Source: Rhizobium anhuiense
GTDB lineage: Bacteria; Pseudomonadota; Alphaproteobacteria; Rhizobiales; Rhizobiaceae
Assembly: GCF_003985145.1 (NCBI RefSeq)
Contig: NZ_ML133534.1
Coordinates: forward strand, 62,001-126,000
DNA length: 64,000 nt
Direction: 5' to 3'
The notes under the pieces were generated by a model. It saw only the letters and a list, made by a program, of their open reading frames with translations. It had not been told where the DNA came from and did no database searches. The position numbers were made by a program, and so were the translations under genes. How positions within the stretch are numbered: the stretch's first letter is position 1; each line of letters begins with the position of its first letter. This document shows, piece by piece, positions 26,801 through 35,478 of the stretch.

Positions 26801-27014
26801 CGTCGTCTCCACAGGCGCCGGCTCGGAAATGCGCGCCGCCATGGGGGTCGCGGTCTTCTCGGGTATGATCGGCGTGACCTTCTTCGGCATCTTCATGACG
26901 CCGGTTTTCTACGTGCTGCTGCGGCGGCTGACGGGCAACCGTCCGCTCGTCCAGCACAAGCCGGACGAACACAAGGAAGAAGAGGCGGAGGTTATCCGGC
27001 TCGCGGCGGAATAA
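23814..27014 (+). CDS. RND multidrug efflux permease (MexF-like)
   Basis: Inner-membrane pump of 1066 residues. It begins MNISRFFVDRPVFAGVLSVLI and reads SEYPEVVPPSIVVRATYPGANPSVIAETVATPLEEQINGV, which resembles MexF more than AcrB. The TM4 proton relay GIVVDDAIVVVENVERN and the TM10 lysine segment GLSAKNAILIVEFA are intact. The C-terminus is charged (HKPDEHKEEEAEVIRLAAE). It is preceded by its adaptor and, further upstream, by a divergent LysR regulator, the same organisation as LysR-controlled MexEF systems. Substrates are not known. The gene is tandem in type, not in position, to the RND pump at 7911-11099. Confidence 0.95.
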   Translation: MNISRFFVDRPVFAGVLSVLILVAGLIGLRALPISEYPEVVPPSIVVRATYPGANPSVIAETVATPLEEQINGVEGMLYMSSQATSDGVLNVTVTFKLGTDADKAQQLVQNRVSQAEPRLPSEVRALGITTVKSSPDFIMVVNLVSDGDNHDITYLRNYATLNIKDRLARIAGVGQVQVFGAGDYSMRVWIDPQKAAEHDLAASDISNAISSQNVQAAAGIIGASPSQPGVDLQLNVNAQGRLRTPEEFGSIIVKTGANGEITRLRDVARIELGAADYTLRSLLDGKPAVAVAVLQAPGSNAIEIADNVRATMDQLQLAMPQGVKYEIVYDTTKFVRASIEKVIDTLLEAIALVVLVVILFLQTWRASIIPLIAVPVSIIGTFAVMYVFGFSINALSLFGLVLAIGIVVDDAIVVVENVERNIEHGLSPRAATYKAMKEVSGPIVAIALVLVAVFVPLAFISGLSGQFYRQFALTIAISTVISAFNSLTLSPALAALLLKGHDQPKDWLTRFMDAIFGWFFRGFNRVFGAGSNAYGKGVGGLLSRKSIVMVIYLALVGATYSMFSTVPGGFVPSQDKQYLIGFAQLPDAASLDRTEDVIKRMTDIALAQPGVANAIAFPGLSINGFTNSSNAGIVFVTLKDFEERKTPDLSGGAIAMALNQKFGAIQDAFIAMFPPPPVNGLGTTGGFKLQIEDRAGLGNQALDEATKAVLAKAYQTPELAGLFSSFQINVPQLYADLDRAKAEQLGVSVTDVFQTLQIYLGSLYVNDFNAFGRTYSVRVQADAKFRAQPEDIGQLKVRSASGEMIPLSALLKVEPSTGPERANRYNGFLAADINGGPAPGFSSGQAQAAIEKILHETLPAGIDFEWTDLTYQQILAGNSSIVVFPLALLLVFLVLAAQYESLTLPLAIIMIVPMGVLAALTSVWLTGGDNNIFTQIGLVVLVGLSAKNAILIVEFARELEFEGRTPREAAIEASRLRLRPILMTSLAFIMGVVPLVVSTGAGSEMRAAMGVAVFSGMIGVTFFGIFMTPVFYVLLRRLTGNRPLVQHKPDEHKEEEAEVIRLAAE

Positions 27015-27174
27015 ACGGAATTCAACCTTCCTTTGTCGAGTAAATCGGGCGGGAACTTCGGTTCTCGCCCGTATCGTTTGGGGCGTTCGATAAAAATGCG
27101 CTACGTCCGTCAAAACGGTTTGCATCGCGGAACGAGGGGACTATCAAAGGTGGACAACGGTTTGGGAGGACTGA

Positions 27175-28086
27175 ATGACGAGTTCGAGAAAAGGTCATGA
27201 CGGCAGGCGGATCGCCTTTCTCGGCACCGGCCTGATGGGGGCGCCCATGGCTCGCCGGCTGCTTGCCGGAGGCTTTGCCGTCATCGTCTGGAATCGCGAT
27301 TCCAGCAAGGCCGAGGCGCTTGCGGAAGACGGCGCGGTTTGCGTGAAAACACCTGCGGATGCCGTTTCCGGCGCCGACGTCGTCATCACCATGCTGACCA
27401 ATGCCGGGGCGGTGGAGGACGTGTTGTTCGACCGGGGCGCGGCCGATGCGATGGCGCCGGGCACCGCCGTCATCGACATGAGTTCGATTGCCCCGCATTT
27501 CGCCCGCGATCATTCGGCGAGGCTTGCCGAACTCGGCATCCAGCATGTCGATGCGCCGGTATCCGGCGGTGTCGTCGGGGCGGAAGCCGGTACGCTCGCG
27601 ATCATGGCGGGCGGCGACAAGGACGTGATCGACGGACTTGCGGATGTCTTTGCGCCGATGGGGCGGGTAACCCGCGTCGGTCCGAGCGGGGCGGGCCAGC
27701 TCGCCAAGCTCGCCAACCAGCAGATCGTTGCCGTGACGATCGGCGCCGTCGCCGAAGCGATGTTGCTGATCGAGGCGGGCGGCGGCTCGCCGGCGGCCTT
27801 CCGAGACGCCATTCGCGGCGGCTTTGCCGAGAGCCGCATCCTGGAACTCCACGGCAAGCGCATGGTCGAGCGGCAGTTTACTCCAGGCGGTTCGTCCAGC
27901 AACCAGCTGAAGGATCTGAACGCCGCCATGGCGACGGCCAAGACCCTGTCGCTGACGCTGCCGCTGACGGCGGCGGTGCATGCCGAATTCAGCGAATTCG
28001 TCGCCAACGGCAATGGCGAAAAGGATCACAGCGGCCTGCTTCTCCATCTCGAAGAGAAGAACGGCCGGCCGGGAGGAAAGCAGTGA
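27175..28086 (+). CDS. NAD(P)-dependent beta-hydroxyacid dehydrogenase (3-HIBDH/tartronate semialdehyde reductase family)
   Basis: Oxidoreductase of 303 residues. The cofactor motif is FLGTGLMGAPMARRL (near residue 14), the family signature DAPVSGGVVGAEAGTLAIMAGG is central, and the catalytic lysine is in GAGQLAKLANQ; KDLNAAM lies in the C-terminal helical domain. GGGAGGACTG precedes the ATG. It overlaps the start of the xylonate dehydratase by 4 bp (GTGA), so the two are translationally coupled. Family members reduce tartronate semialdehyde or oxidise 3-hydroxyisobutyrate; in this context a role in handling a pentose- or glycolaldehyde-derived hydroxyacid is likely but not shown. Confidence 0.85.
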   Translation: MTSSRKGHDGRRIAFLGTGLMGAPMARRLLAGGFAVIVWNRDSSKAEALAEDGAVCVKTPADAVSGADVVITMLTNAGAVEDVLFDRGAADAMAPGTAVIDMSSIAPHFARDHSARLAELGIQHVDAPVSGGVVGAEAGTLAIMAGGDKDVIDGLADVFAPMGRVTRVGPSGAGQLAKLANQQIVAVTIGAVAEAMLLIEAGGGSPAAFRDAIRGGFAESRILELHGKRMVERQFTPGGSSSNQLKDLNAAMATAKTLSLTLPLTAAVHAEFSEFVANGNGEKDHSGLLLHLEEKNGRPGGKQ

Positions 28087-29867
28087 CGGACAGCCATTCG
28101 CCGCAGCGGCGCCTGCGCTCGCAAGATTGGTTCGACAATCCCGATCATATCGACATGGCGGCGCTCTATCTCGAGCGTTTCATGAATTACGGCATCACGC
28201 CGGAAGAGCTGCGCTCCGGCAAGCCGATCATCGGGATTGCCCAGAGCGGCAGCGATCTCACGCCTTGCAACAGGGTGCATGTCGAACTTGCCAAACGCGT
28301 GCGCGACGGCATCCGCGACGCCGGTGGCATTCCAATCGAGTTTCCGACGCATCCGATCTTCGAGAATTGCAAGCGCCCGACGGCCGCACTCGACCGCAAC
28401 CTCGCCTATCTCGGTCTCGTCGAGATCCTCTACGGCTATCCGCTCGACGGCGTTGTGCTGACCACCGGCTGCGACAAGACCACACCTTCGGCGATCATGG
28501 CGGCTTCGACGGTCGATATTCCGGCGATCGTGCTCTCCGGCGGCCCGATGCTCGACGGCTGGCATGAAGGGGAACTGGCCGGCTCCGGCACGGTGATCTG
28601 GCGGATGCGGCGAAAATATGCGGCAGGTGAGATCGACCGGGAAGAATTCCTGCAGGCCGCACTCGATTCGGCTCCCTCCGTCGGCCATTGCAATACGATG
28701 GGCACCGCTTCGACGATGAATGCATTGGCCGAAGCGCTCGGTCTTTCGCTGACAGGCTGCGGCGCCATTCCGGCCGCCTACCGTGAGCGCGGCCAGATGG
28801 CCTACCGCACCGGGCGGCGCGCCGTCGAGATCGTGTTCGAGGATCTGAAGCCGTCGGACATCCTGACGCGCGAGGCTTTCCTCAATGCGATCCGCACCAA
28901 TTCGGCGATCGGCGGCTCGACCAACGCGCAGCCGCATCTGGCTGCGATGGCCAAGCACGCCGGCGTCGAACTCCATCCGGACGACTGGCAGGTGCACGGC
29001 TTCGATATCCCGCTGCTGGCCAATGTCCAGCCGGCCGGCGTCTATCTTGGCGAGCGCTATCATCGCGCCGGCGGCACGCCGGCGATCATGTGGGAACTGC
29101 TGCAAGTGGGGAAACTCGATGGTAACTGTCGCACGGTGACCGGCAGGACGATGGCCGAGAACCTGGAGGGCAGGCAAGCGCGCGACCGCGAAGTCATCAA
29201 GCCATTCGCCGAGCCGCTGAAGGAGCGGGCGGGCTTCCTCGTTCTCAAGGGCAATCTCTTCGATTTCGCCATCATGAAGATGAGCGTCGTCTCAGAGGAT
29301 TTCCGCCGGCGCTATCTTCAGGAACCCGGGCACGAAGGCGTCTTTGAGGGCAGGGCGGTGGTCTTCGACGGTTCCGAGGACTATCACAAGCGCATCAATG
29401 AACCCGAACTCGGCATCGACGAGAATACCATCCTCGTCATCCGCGGCGCCGGGCCGATCGGCTGGCCGGGTTCGGCTGAGGTCGTCAACATGCAGCCACC
29501 GGATCACCTCCTAAAGCGTGGTATCCGCAGCCTGCCGACGATCGGCGACGGTCGCCAATCGGGCACGGCGGACAGTCCCTCTATCCTCAACGCCTCGCCG
29601 GAAAGTGCGGCCGGCGGCGGCCTCGCCTGGCTTCGTAGCGGCGACATCATCCGCATCGACTTCAACGAGGGGCGCTGCGACATGCTGGTCGATGACGCCG
29701 AGATCGAACGGCGCAAGGGTGAGGGTATTCCGCCGGTACCGGCGGATGCGACGCCGTGGCAGCAGATCTACCGTCGAACGGTCACGCAATTGTCGGACGG
29801 CGCGGTGCTGGAGGGGGCGACGGAATTCCGCCGGATCGCGAAAAACCCGCCGCGGCACAACCATTGA
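28083..29867 (+). CDS. xylD: D-xylonate dehydratase (IlvD/Edd family)
   Basis: Iron-sulfur dehydratase of 594 residues. It closely follows the Caulobacter XylD pattern from RSQDWFDNPDHIDMAALYLERFMNYGITPEELRSGKPIIGIAQ to the ending LPRHNH-like PPRHNH. The three cluster cysteines are in LTPCNRVH (62), LTTGCDKTTP (130) and GHCNTMGTAS (203). It converts D-xylonate to 2-keto-3-deoxy-xylonate. The start is GTG at 28083, with GGAGGAAA upstream; the open frame continues 248 codons further upstream but only as antisense-like shadow over the dehydrogenase gene. L-arabonate or another sugar-acid dehydratase is the main alternative. No aldolase or xylonate transporter gene lies next to it. Confidence 0.88.
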   Translation: MTDSHSPQRRLRSQDWFDNPDHIDMAALYLERFMNYGITPEELRSGKPIIGIAQSGSDLTPCNRVHVELAKRVRDGIRDAGGIPIEFPTHPIFENCKRPTAALDRNLAYLGLVEILYGYPLDGVVLTTGCDKTTPSAIMAASTVDIPAIVLSGGPMLDGWHEGELAGSGTVIWRMRRKYAAGEIDREEFLQAALDSAPSVGHCNTMGTASTMNALAEALGLSLTGCGAIPAAYRERGQMAYRTGRRAVEIVFEDLKPSDILTREAFLNAIRTNSAIGGSTNAQPHLAAMAKHAGVELHPDDWQVHGFDIPLLANVQPAGVYLGERYHRAGGTPAIMWELLQVGKLDGNCRTVTGRTMAENLEGRQARDREVIKPFAEPLKERAGFLVLKGNLFDFAIMKMSVVSEDFRRRYLQEPGHEGVFEGRAVVFDGSEDYHKRINEPELGIDENTILVIRGAGPIGWPGSAEVVNMQPPDHLLKRGIRSLPTIGDGRQSGTADSPSILNASPESAAGGGLAWLRSGDIIRIDFNEGRCDMLVDDAEIERRKGEGIPPVPADATPWQQIYRRTVTQLSDGAVLEGATEFRRIAKNPPRHNH

Positions 29868-30023
29868 TCTCGAGATACGGTAGACTGCAAGTTCCTTGAT
29901 CCAAAAGGGGAAAGTCGTAACGAACAGTTCACCTAGTCACGAGTTCGATCATCAAGACAAGGCTTCATTAATGCCGGCCTGAGACCATATTGCAGTTATG
30001 CAAGCTTCTAAGGCTAGACCGCG

Positions 30024-31814
30024 TTGCCAGAAAATAAACCCACACGATCCGAACAAGAGTTTCAGGATCTTCTGCGCCGGCTCGAACTCGCTCTCGATGC
30101 ATCGCGGATCGGTGTCTGGGAGCACAGTATCGCGAAGAACGGGATCTTATGGGACGCGCAGATGCACCGGCTCTACGAGACCGGCGAGTCGTTCCGGGAG
30201 GTGCCGGCATGGCTCTGGTCGAATGCCATCCATCCCGACGATCGCGAGCAGGCCGAACGCGACTTCGACCACGCGATTGCGACACGGGGCGCCTATAATT
30301 CGCAATTCCGGATCGTGCTGCCGAGCGGCGAAATCCGCCATCTGCGCTCGCGCGCGCATTTCTACGTGGATGCGGAGGGGTCGCCTTCCTTCATCGGCGC
30401 CGAATGGGATGTGACTGCCGACGTACAGCTCAACGCGGAGCTGGCGCGGCAGAAGCTGGTGGCCGAGGCGAGAGCGCTGGCGCTCGAGGAAAGCAATGCG
30501 CGCATCGAGCATGTCGCCGATCACGATTATCTCACCGGCTTGTCGAACCGGCGCCTTCTCGACAAGCGGCTCGCGGAGCTGCCGGCCGACAAGAGCATCA
30601 CGACGCTCGCGGTCCTGCATCTCGACCTCGACCAATTCAAGCAGATCAACGACAGCCACGGTCATGCGGCCGGAGACGCCGTGCTCAGGGCGGCAGCTCT
30701 TCGCATTACCGCTGCCATTCCCGCGAATGGCATGGTCGCCCGCGTCGGCGGCGATGAATTCGTCATCGTGCTGGTGAATTTCACCGATCTCACGGAACTG
30801 AAGCTGATCACCGAGGACCTCCAGCGCCGATTGCGCAAGAAGATCCGCTTCGGTCAGGAGATGCTGCAATCCGGCGCCTCGATCGGCGTATCCTGGAGCG
30901 GCGATCGGCGAGCGCGCAACCTGCTGGCCGAATCCGACCTGGCGCTCTACCAGGCCAAGAAGCTCGGGCGCAATCGCGTCGAATTCTTCACGCGGCAACT
31001 GCAGGAGGATCTGCGGGCCAAGCGCCGGCTAGCCGAAGAGCTGAAGCTCGGGCTGGAGCGCGGAGAGATCGTTCCCTATTATCAGGTGCAGCTCGACGCT
31101 AGGACACGGGAGGTCATCGGCTTCGAGGCGCTGGCGCGGTGGAAACATCCGGAAAAGGGTGTGCTCGCCCCGGGGATATTCCTGAAGATTGCCGATGAGC
31201 ACGGACTTGCGGCGGAGATCGACGCGGCGATCCTCAAAAACGTTCTCCAAGACCGGCTGTTCTGGCTGTTGCGCGGCTTTGCGGTTCCGCGCATCGCCGT
31301 CAATATCTCGGCGTCGCGCCTTGCCGATCCGGCATTGCTCAACAAGCTGAGGAAACTCGACATCCCGCCCGGTGTGATCGTTTTCGAACTGGTCGAAACG
31401 ATTTTTCTCGACGACAGCGACGAAAAACTGCTCGAGCATATCGGCGATATCAAACAGATGGGCATCGACATCGAGATCGATGATTTCGGATCGGGCCATG
31501 CCTCGCTCATCGGTCTCGTCAAGCTGCGGCCGAAGCGGCTGAAGATCGACCGGCAGCTCGTCACCGAGGTCGTCAGCTCCGCCGAGCAGCGGCGGGTGGT
31601 GGGGTCGATCGTGGAAATCGCCAAGGCGCTCGATGTCGAGGTGATCGCCGAGGGCATCGAGACCGAGGCGCATGCCGTCGTGCTGGCGCAGCTCGGCTGC
31701 GACGGCCTGCAGGGTTATGCCTTCGGTTATCCCGCCCCGGCCGCAGAGACCGACCGTCTTTTCGCATCGACGGCGAGCGGCATCGAAAAGCAGAAGACCG
31801 CGACGGGCGGTTGA
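30024..31814 (+). CDS. PAS-GGDEF-EAL cyclic-di-GMP signalling protein
   Basis: Cytoplasmic protein of 596 residues with no membrane helix. A PAS domain covers about residues 12-145 (RLELALDASRIGVWEHS ... GEIRHLRSRAHFYVD). The GGDEF domain (about 165-320) has an intact active motif VARVGGDEFVIV. The EAL domain (about 340-585) has EALARW, NISASRL, ELVET, IDDFGSGHASL, LKIDRQLV, AEGIET and LQGYAFGYP, all the residues for c-di-GMP hydrolysis. It may therefore both make and break c-di-GMP, with PAS input. A TTG start at 30024 is used because an in-frame stop lies just upstream at 30015 and no ATG fits before the PAS domain. Confidence 0.9.
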   Translation: MPENKPTRSEQEFQDLLRRLELALDASRIGVWEHSIAKNGILWDAQMHRLYETGESFREVPAWLWSNAIHPDDREQAERDFDHAIATRGAYNSQFRIVLPSGEIRHLRSRAHFYVDAEGSPSFIGAEWDVTADVQLNAELARQKLVAEARALALEESNARIEHVADHDYLTGLSNRRLLDKRLAELPADKSITTLAVLHLDLDQFKQINDSHGHAAGDAVLRAAALRITAAIPANGMVARVGGDEFVIVLVNFTDLTELKLITEDLQRRLRKKIRFGQEMLQSGASIGVSWSGDRRARNLLAESDLALYQAKKLGRNRVEFFTRQLQEDLRAKRRLAEELKLGLERGEIVPYYQVQLDARTREVIGFEALARWKHPEKGVLAPGIFLKIADEHGLAAEIDAAILKNVLQDRLFWLLRGFAVPRIAVNISASRLADPALLNKLRKLDIPPGVIVFELVETIFLDDSDEKLLEHIGDIKQMGIDIEIDDFGSGHASLIGLVKLRPKRLKIDRQLVTEVVSSAEQRRVVGSIVEIAKALDVEVIAEGIETEAHAVVLAQLGCDGLQGYAFGYPAPAAETDRLFASTASGIEKQKTATGG

Positions 31815-32158
31815 ACGGCCGGTGATCCTTTTTGCCGGCTGGCGAAAATGATTTCGGCCGGAATGCTCTCCTCGCCTTTCGGATCAGGCAGGCGATATCC
31901 TGTCGGCGCGGCACTTTATTTGCCGCGGCAGGAAGATAAATGGGACACAAGTAATTTGCTTGAGCTTGCAACCGCATTGTTTCATGGTAAGGCGGAAACG
32001 AAGCTTTCTGCATTGCATCGAAAAATGATTATACGCGTCGTCAACACCATGAGCGCGGTTCTCCATCATTGACAGATGCAATCGGGGCGCTTGGGGCCTG
32101 ACAATTGCTTTGCCGTTGCTGGGATGGACTTGCGGGACATTCAATCTGGGAAGGTCGC
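31815..32158. other. Intergenic region with no supported gene
   Basis: This 344 bp stretch between the GGDEF-EAL gene and the acetyltransferase gene is more AT-rich in its second half and probably contains the acetyltransferase promoter. A 74-codon frame exists at 31848-32072 but has no ribosome site and no recognisable protein character. I see no strong terminator or repeat. Confidence 0.5.
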
Positions 32159-33007
32159 ATGAATTCGGAATTTGCCGTTCGTTCGATGCGGCCCGGCGAA
32201 CTGGAACTCGTACTCGAATGGGCGCGTCAGGAGGGCTGGAACCCGGGCCTCGATGATTCGCTTGCATTTCTCGAGGCCGATCCGTCGGGATTTTTCGTCG
32301 GCTCCATCGGTGAAGTCCCCGTCGGATCGATCTCGGTCGTCAAGTATGGCGAGAGTTTTGCCTTCCTGGGCCTCTACATCGTCCATCCCGATTTCCGCGG
32401 CAAGGGTTACGGCAAGGCGATCTGGGAGGCCGGCATCGCCAGCGCGGGAGACCGGACGATCGGTCTCGACGGCGTTGCCGCACAACAGGACAATTACCGC
32501 AAGGCGGGCTTCGAGCCTGCCTCTTCCACCATTCGCTACGGCGGTGTCGCCACCTCCTTGCCGGTTTCGACGCTGGTCGCGCAGCCGGTGCTCGATTCGC
32601 GTCTCGAAGGCCTGCAGCGGTATGATTCGGCGATCTTTCCGCAGCCGCGCGATGCCTTTCTTGCCGCCTGGTGCACCGGCCGCAAGGGCCGTCGCTCGGC
32701 GGTGGTGCGTAAGAGCGGCAAGATCCGCGGTTACGGCACGATCCGCCGCTGCTACGAGGGCTACAAGATCGGCCCGCTCTTTGCCAACGATGCCGACAGC
32801 GCCGCGGCGCTGCTTGCCGAATTGATCCCCGAGGCGAAGGGGGCTGCGATCTTCATCGACATTCCGGCGGAGAACCACGAGGCGGTCGCGCTTGCCGAAG
32901 GCCTCGGCCTTCAACCGGTGTTCGAGACGACGCGCATGTATCGCGGGCCGGCGCCGGCCATCCCGCTGAAACACGTCTTCGGTGTGACGACGCTGGAGCT
33001 TGGTTAG
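32159..33007 (+). CDS. GNAT-family N-acetyltransferase with two domains
   Basis: Protein of 282 residues. The N-terminal GNAT domain (about 1-130) has YIVHPDFRGKGYGKAIWEAG, in which RGKGYGKA is the acetyl-CoA pyrophosphate-binding loop. The second domain (about 140-282) resembles the acetyltransferase-like domain common behind such N-termini (KSGKIRGYGTIRRCYEGYKIGPLFANDADSAAALL...). GGGAAGG precedes the ATG at 32159. Its substrate is unknown. The gene is convergent with the DMT transporter at 33011, separated by 3 bp. Confidence 0.85.
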   Translation: MNSEFAVRSMRPGELELVLEWARQEGWNPGLDDSLAFLEADPSGFFVGSIGEVPVGSISVVKYGESFAFLGLYIVHPDFRGKGYGKAIWEAGIASAGDRTIGLDGVAAQQDNYRKAGFEPASSTIRYGGVATSLPVSTLVAQPVLDSRLEGLQRYDSAIFPQPRDAFLAAWCTGRKGRRSAVVRKSGKIRGYGTIRRCYEGYKIGPLFANDADSAAALLAELIPEAKGAAIFIDIPAENHEAVALAEGLGLQPVFETTRMYRGPAPAIPLKHVFGVTTLELG

Positions 33008-33010
33008 GGC

Positions 33011-33928
33011 CTAATCCAGAGGTGAGGCGGTTACGGTCGGAGCCGAGGCTTTCGGCCGGCCCTTTTCGGCGATTGCGATGCCGCCCAAAGTCAGTACCAG
33101 CGCGATGACATGGAAGGACTGCAGCGTCTCGCCGATCAGAGCTACGGAGAGCAGCGTCCCGAATACCGGCACGAGATTGATGAACAGCCCGGCCCGGTTG
33201 GCGCCGATGGCTACGACACCCTTGATATAGAGGATCTGCGCCACCAGCGAGGGGAAGATCGCCGTATAGAGCGTGATGACCCAACCGGCCTGGTCCGGCC
33301 ACTGTGCGGCGCCGCGTTCGGCCTCCCAGATGAGCAGCGGCAGCGAGGTCAGCATGGCGCCAAGCGCCGGGACCGCCATCAGCGTTCGCCAGTCGAGTGG
33401 CGGCTTCCAGCGCAGGAAGATCGTGTAGACCGAATAGGCGGCAATGGCGATCAGCATCAGTCCGTCGCCGCGGTTAAGGCTCAATTGCAGCAGCGTTGTG
33501 AGGTCGCCATGGGCGGCGGTCAGAGCAACGCCGATCAGCGTCATGCCGAAGCCGAGACATTGCGCCAGCGAGATGCCGGTGCGGAAGAACATGAAATTCA
33601 GCAGGAAGATCAGCATCGGGATGCCGGCCTGCTCGATGGCGACGTTGATCGCCGTCGTATATTGCACGGCCGAATAAAGCATCGCGTTGAAAAGCGTGTA
33701 GCCGATGACGCCGTAGAACAGCAGCAGCGGTAGGTTCTTCCTGACCACCGGCCAGTCCTTGCGCAGTTGCGGCACCGAAATGGCGACGATCACCGCCACG
33801 GCGAGGAACCAGCGCAGGAAGGTCAGCATCATCGGGCTGACATGCCCGAGCGCGAGTTTGCCGGCGACGGAATTGCCGCCCCAGCAGAGGGTGGCGATAA
33901 CGAGGCAGATATAGGCCGTGGCTTGCAA
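33011..33928 (-). CDS. EamA/DMT-family transporter
   Basis: Inner-membrane protein of 305 residues with about ten helices and two EamA repeats (residues about 5-140 and 150-285). The repeat starts are visible as CLVIATLCWGGNSVAGKLALGHVSP and GDGLMLIAIAAYSVYTIFLRW, and the second half has the paired sequence LSVALIGETLQSFHVIALVLTLGGIAIAEKG. The start is a TTG at 33928 with GGGAAG upstream; no ATG fits the first helix. Such proteins export amino acids, nucleosides or other metabolites, and the substrate cannot be told. It is divergent from purA (191 bp between). Confidence 0.85.
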   Translation of the reverse strand: MQATAYICLVIATLCWGGNSVAGKLALGHVSPMMLTFLRWFLAVAVIVAISVPQLRKDWPVVRKNLPLLLFYGVIGYTLFNAMLYSAVQYTTAINVAIEQAGIPMLIFLLNFMFFRTGISLAQCLGFGMTLIGVALTAAHGDLTTLLQLSLNRGDGLMLIAIAAYSVYTIFLRWKPPLDWRTLMAVPALGAMLTSLPLLIWEAERGAAQWPDQAGWVITLYTAIFPSLVAQILYIKGVVAIGANRAGLFINLVPVFGTLLSVALIGETLQSFHVIALVLTLGGIAIAEKGRPKASAPTVTASPLD

Positions 33929-34119
33929 GAGCGTTCTTCCCGTCTTTCTGCGGTCGTCGTCCGGCGTTTTGTGACGGGCAATAGCCTGCCGGCTGCTGAT
34001 TTGTCACGTAAAAAGCCCAATCTACTGTGACAACAGGGTCGCTTTCCAAAAAACAAAGCTTTATAGATGCGCGGGTTTGAGCAGGTGCGCGGTTCAGCGC
34101 CGGTAACAGGAAGAGTTGG

Positions 34120-35418
34120 ATGACGAACGTAGTCGTGGTCGGTTCGCAATGGGGTGACGAAGGCAAGGGCAAGATTGTCGACTGGCTTTCGGAGCGTGCG
34201 GATATCGTTGTGCGCTATCAGGGCGGACACAATGCCGGCCATACGCTCGTCATCGACGGCACGAGCTATAAGCTTTCGCTCTTGCCGTCCGGCGTCGTGC
34301 GCCCGGGCAAGATGGCGGTAATCGGCAACGGCGTCGTCGTCGATCCGCATGCGCTGATCGCCGAGATCGGCCGGCTGGAGGCGCAGGGCGTGACGGTTAC
34401 GCCTGACAACCTGCGCATCGCAGACAATGCGACACTCATTCTTTCCCTGCACCGCGAGCTCGACGCGATGCGCGAGGATGCTGCGTCGAACAGCGGCACC
34501 AAGATCGGCACGACACGCCGCGGCATCGGTCCGGCCTATGAAGACAAGGTCGGCCGCCGCGCCATCCGCGTCATGGATCTTGCAGATCTCGAAAGCCTTT
34601 CCGGCAAGGTCGACCGTATTCTGACGCACCACAATGCGCTTCGCCGCGGCCTCGGCGTCGCCGAAGTCAGCCATGAAGCGATCATGGAAGAGCTGACTTC
34701 GATCGCCGATCGGGTGCTGCCGTTCCGTGACACCGTCTGGCTCTTCCTCGACAAGGAGCGCCGCAAGGGCTCCCGCATCCTCTTCGAAGGTGCACAGGGC
34801 AGCCTGCTCGATATCGACCACGGCACCTATCCCTTCGTGACGTCGTCGAACACCGTGGCCGGTCAGGCCGCGGCCGGTTCCGGCATGGGTCCCGGCTCGC
34901 TCGGCTATATCCTCGGCATCACCAAGGCCTATACGACACGCGTCGGCGAAGGCCCGTTCCCGACCGAGCTGAAGGACGCGATCGGCGAGTTCCTGGGCGA
35001 AAAAGGTCATGAGTTCGGCGTGGTGACCGGACGCAAGCGGCGCTGTGGCTGGTTCGACGCCGCGCTGGTGCGCCAATCGATCGCCACCAACGGCATCACC
35101 GGCATCGCGCTCACCAAGCTCGACGTGCTCGATGGCCTCGAGGAATTGAAGATCTGCGTCGGCTATATGCTCGACGGCGAACAGATTGATCATCTTCCCG
35201 CAAGCCAGGGAGCGCAAGCTAGGGTCGAACCGATCTACATCACGCTGGAAGGGTGGAAGGAATCGACCGTCGGCGCCCGCAGTTGGGCGGACCTGCCGGC
35301 ACAGGCGATCAAGTATGTTCGCCAGGTCGAAGAGCTGATCGGGGCGCCTGTCGCGCTCCTTTCCACCAGCCCGGAGCGGGATGACACGATACTTGTGACC
35401 GATCCGTTTGAGGATTAA
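34120..35418 (+). CDS. purA: Adenylosuccinate synthetase PurA
   Basis: Purine biosynthesis enzyme of 432 residues, the standard length. It joins IMP and aspartate using GTP to make adenylosuccinate. The GTP-binding start VVVGSQWGDEGKGKIVDWL, the QGGHNAGHT loop, GTTRRGIGPAYEDK and the region GTYPFVTSSNT are all canonical, as is VTGRKRRCGWFD near the C-terminus. AGGAAGAG precedes the ATG. It is followed after 60 bp by the large acidic membrane protein on the same strand, and a short hairpin (CGGTA-GGG-TACCG, 35446-35458) lies between. Confidence 0.97.
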   Translation: MTNVVVVGSQWGDEGKGKIVDWLSERADIVVRYQGGHNAGHTLVIDGTSYKLSLLPSGVVRPGKMAVIGNGVVVDPHALIAEIGRLEAQGVTVTPDNLRIADNATLILSLHRELDAMREDAASNSGTKIGTTRRGIGPAYEDKVGRRAIRVMDLADLESLSGKVDRILTHHNALRRGLGVAEVSHEAIMEELTSIADRVLPFRDTVWLFLDKERRKGSRILFEGAQGSLLDIDHGTYPFVTSSNTVAGQAAAGSGMGPGSLGYILGITKAYTTRVGEGPFPTELKDAIGEFLGEKGHEFGVVTGRKRRCGWFDAALVRQSIATNGITGIALTKLDVLDGLEELKICVGYMLDGEQIDHLPASQGAQARVEPIYITLEGWKESTVGARSWADLPAQAIKYVRQVEELIGAPVALLSTSPERDDTILVTDPFED

Positions 35419-35478
35419 GCTCACGGGTCACTGTGGAGGATGGTTCGGTAGGGTACCGGACTTCTTGAGAAAGTACTG

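Noticed and set aside
27339..28082. N-terminal extension of the xylonate dehydratase frame
   Set aside because: It runs over the dehydrogenase gene in another frame. The protein similarity begins at the GTG at 28083, which has its own GGAGGAAA site.
31848..32072. A 74-codon frame between the GGDEF-EAL and acetyltransferase genes
   Set aside because: No ribosome site, no domain, mixed composition; likely chance.
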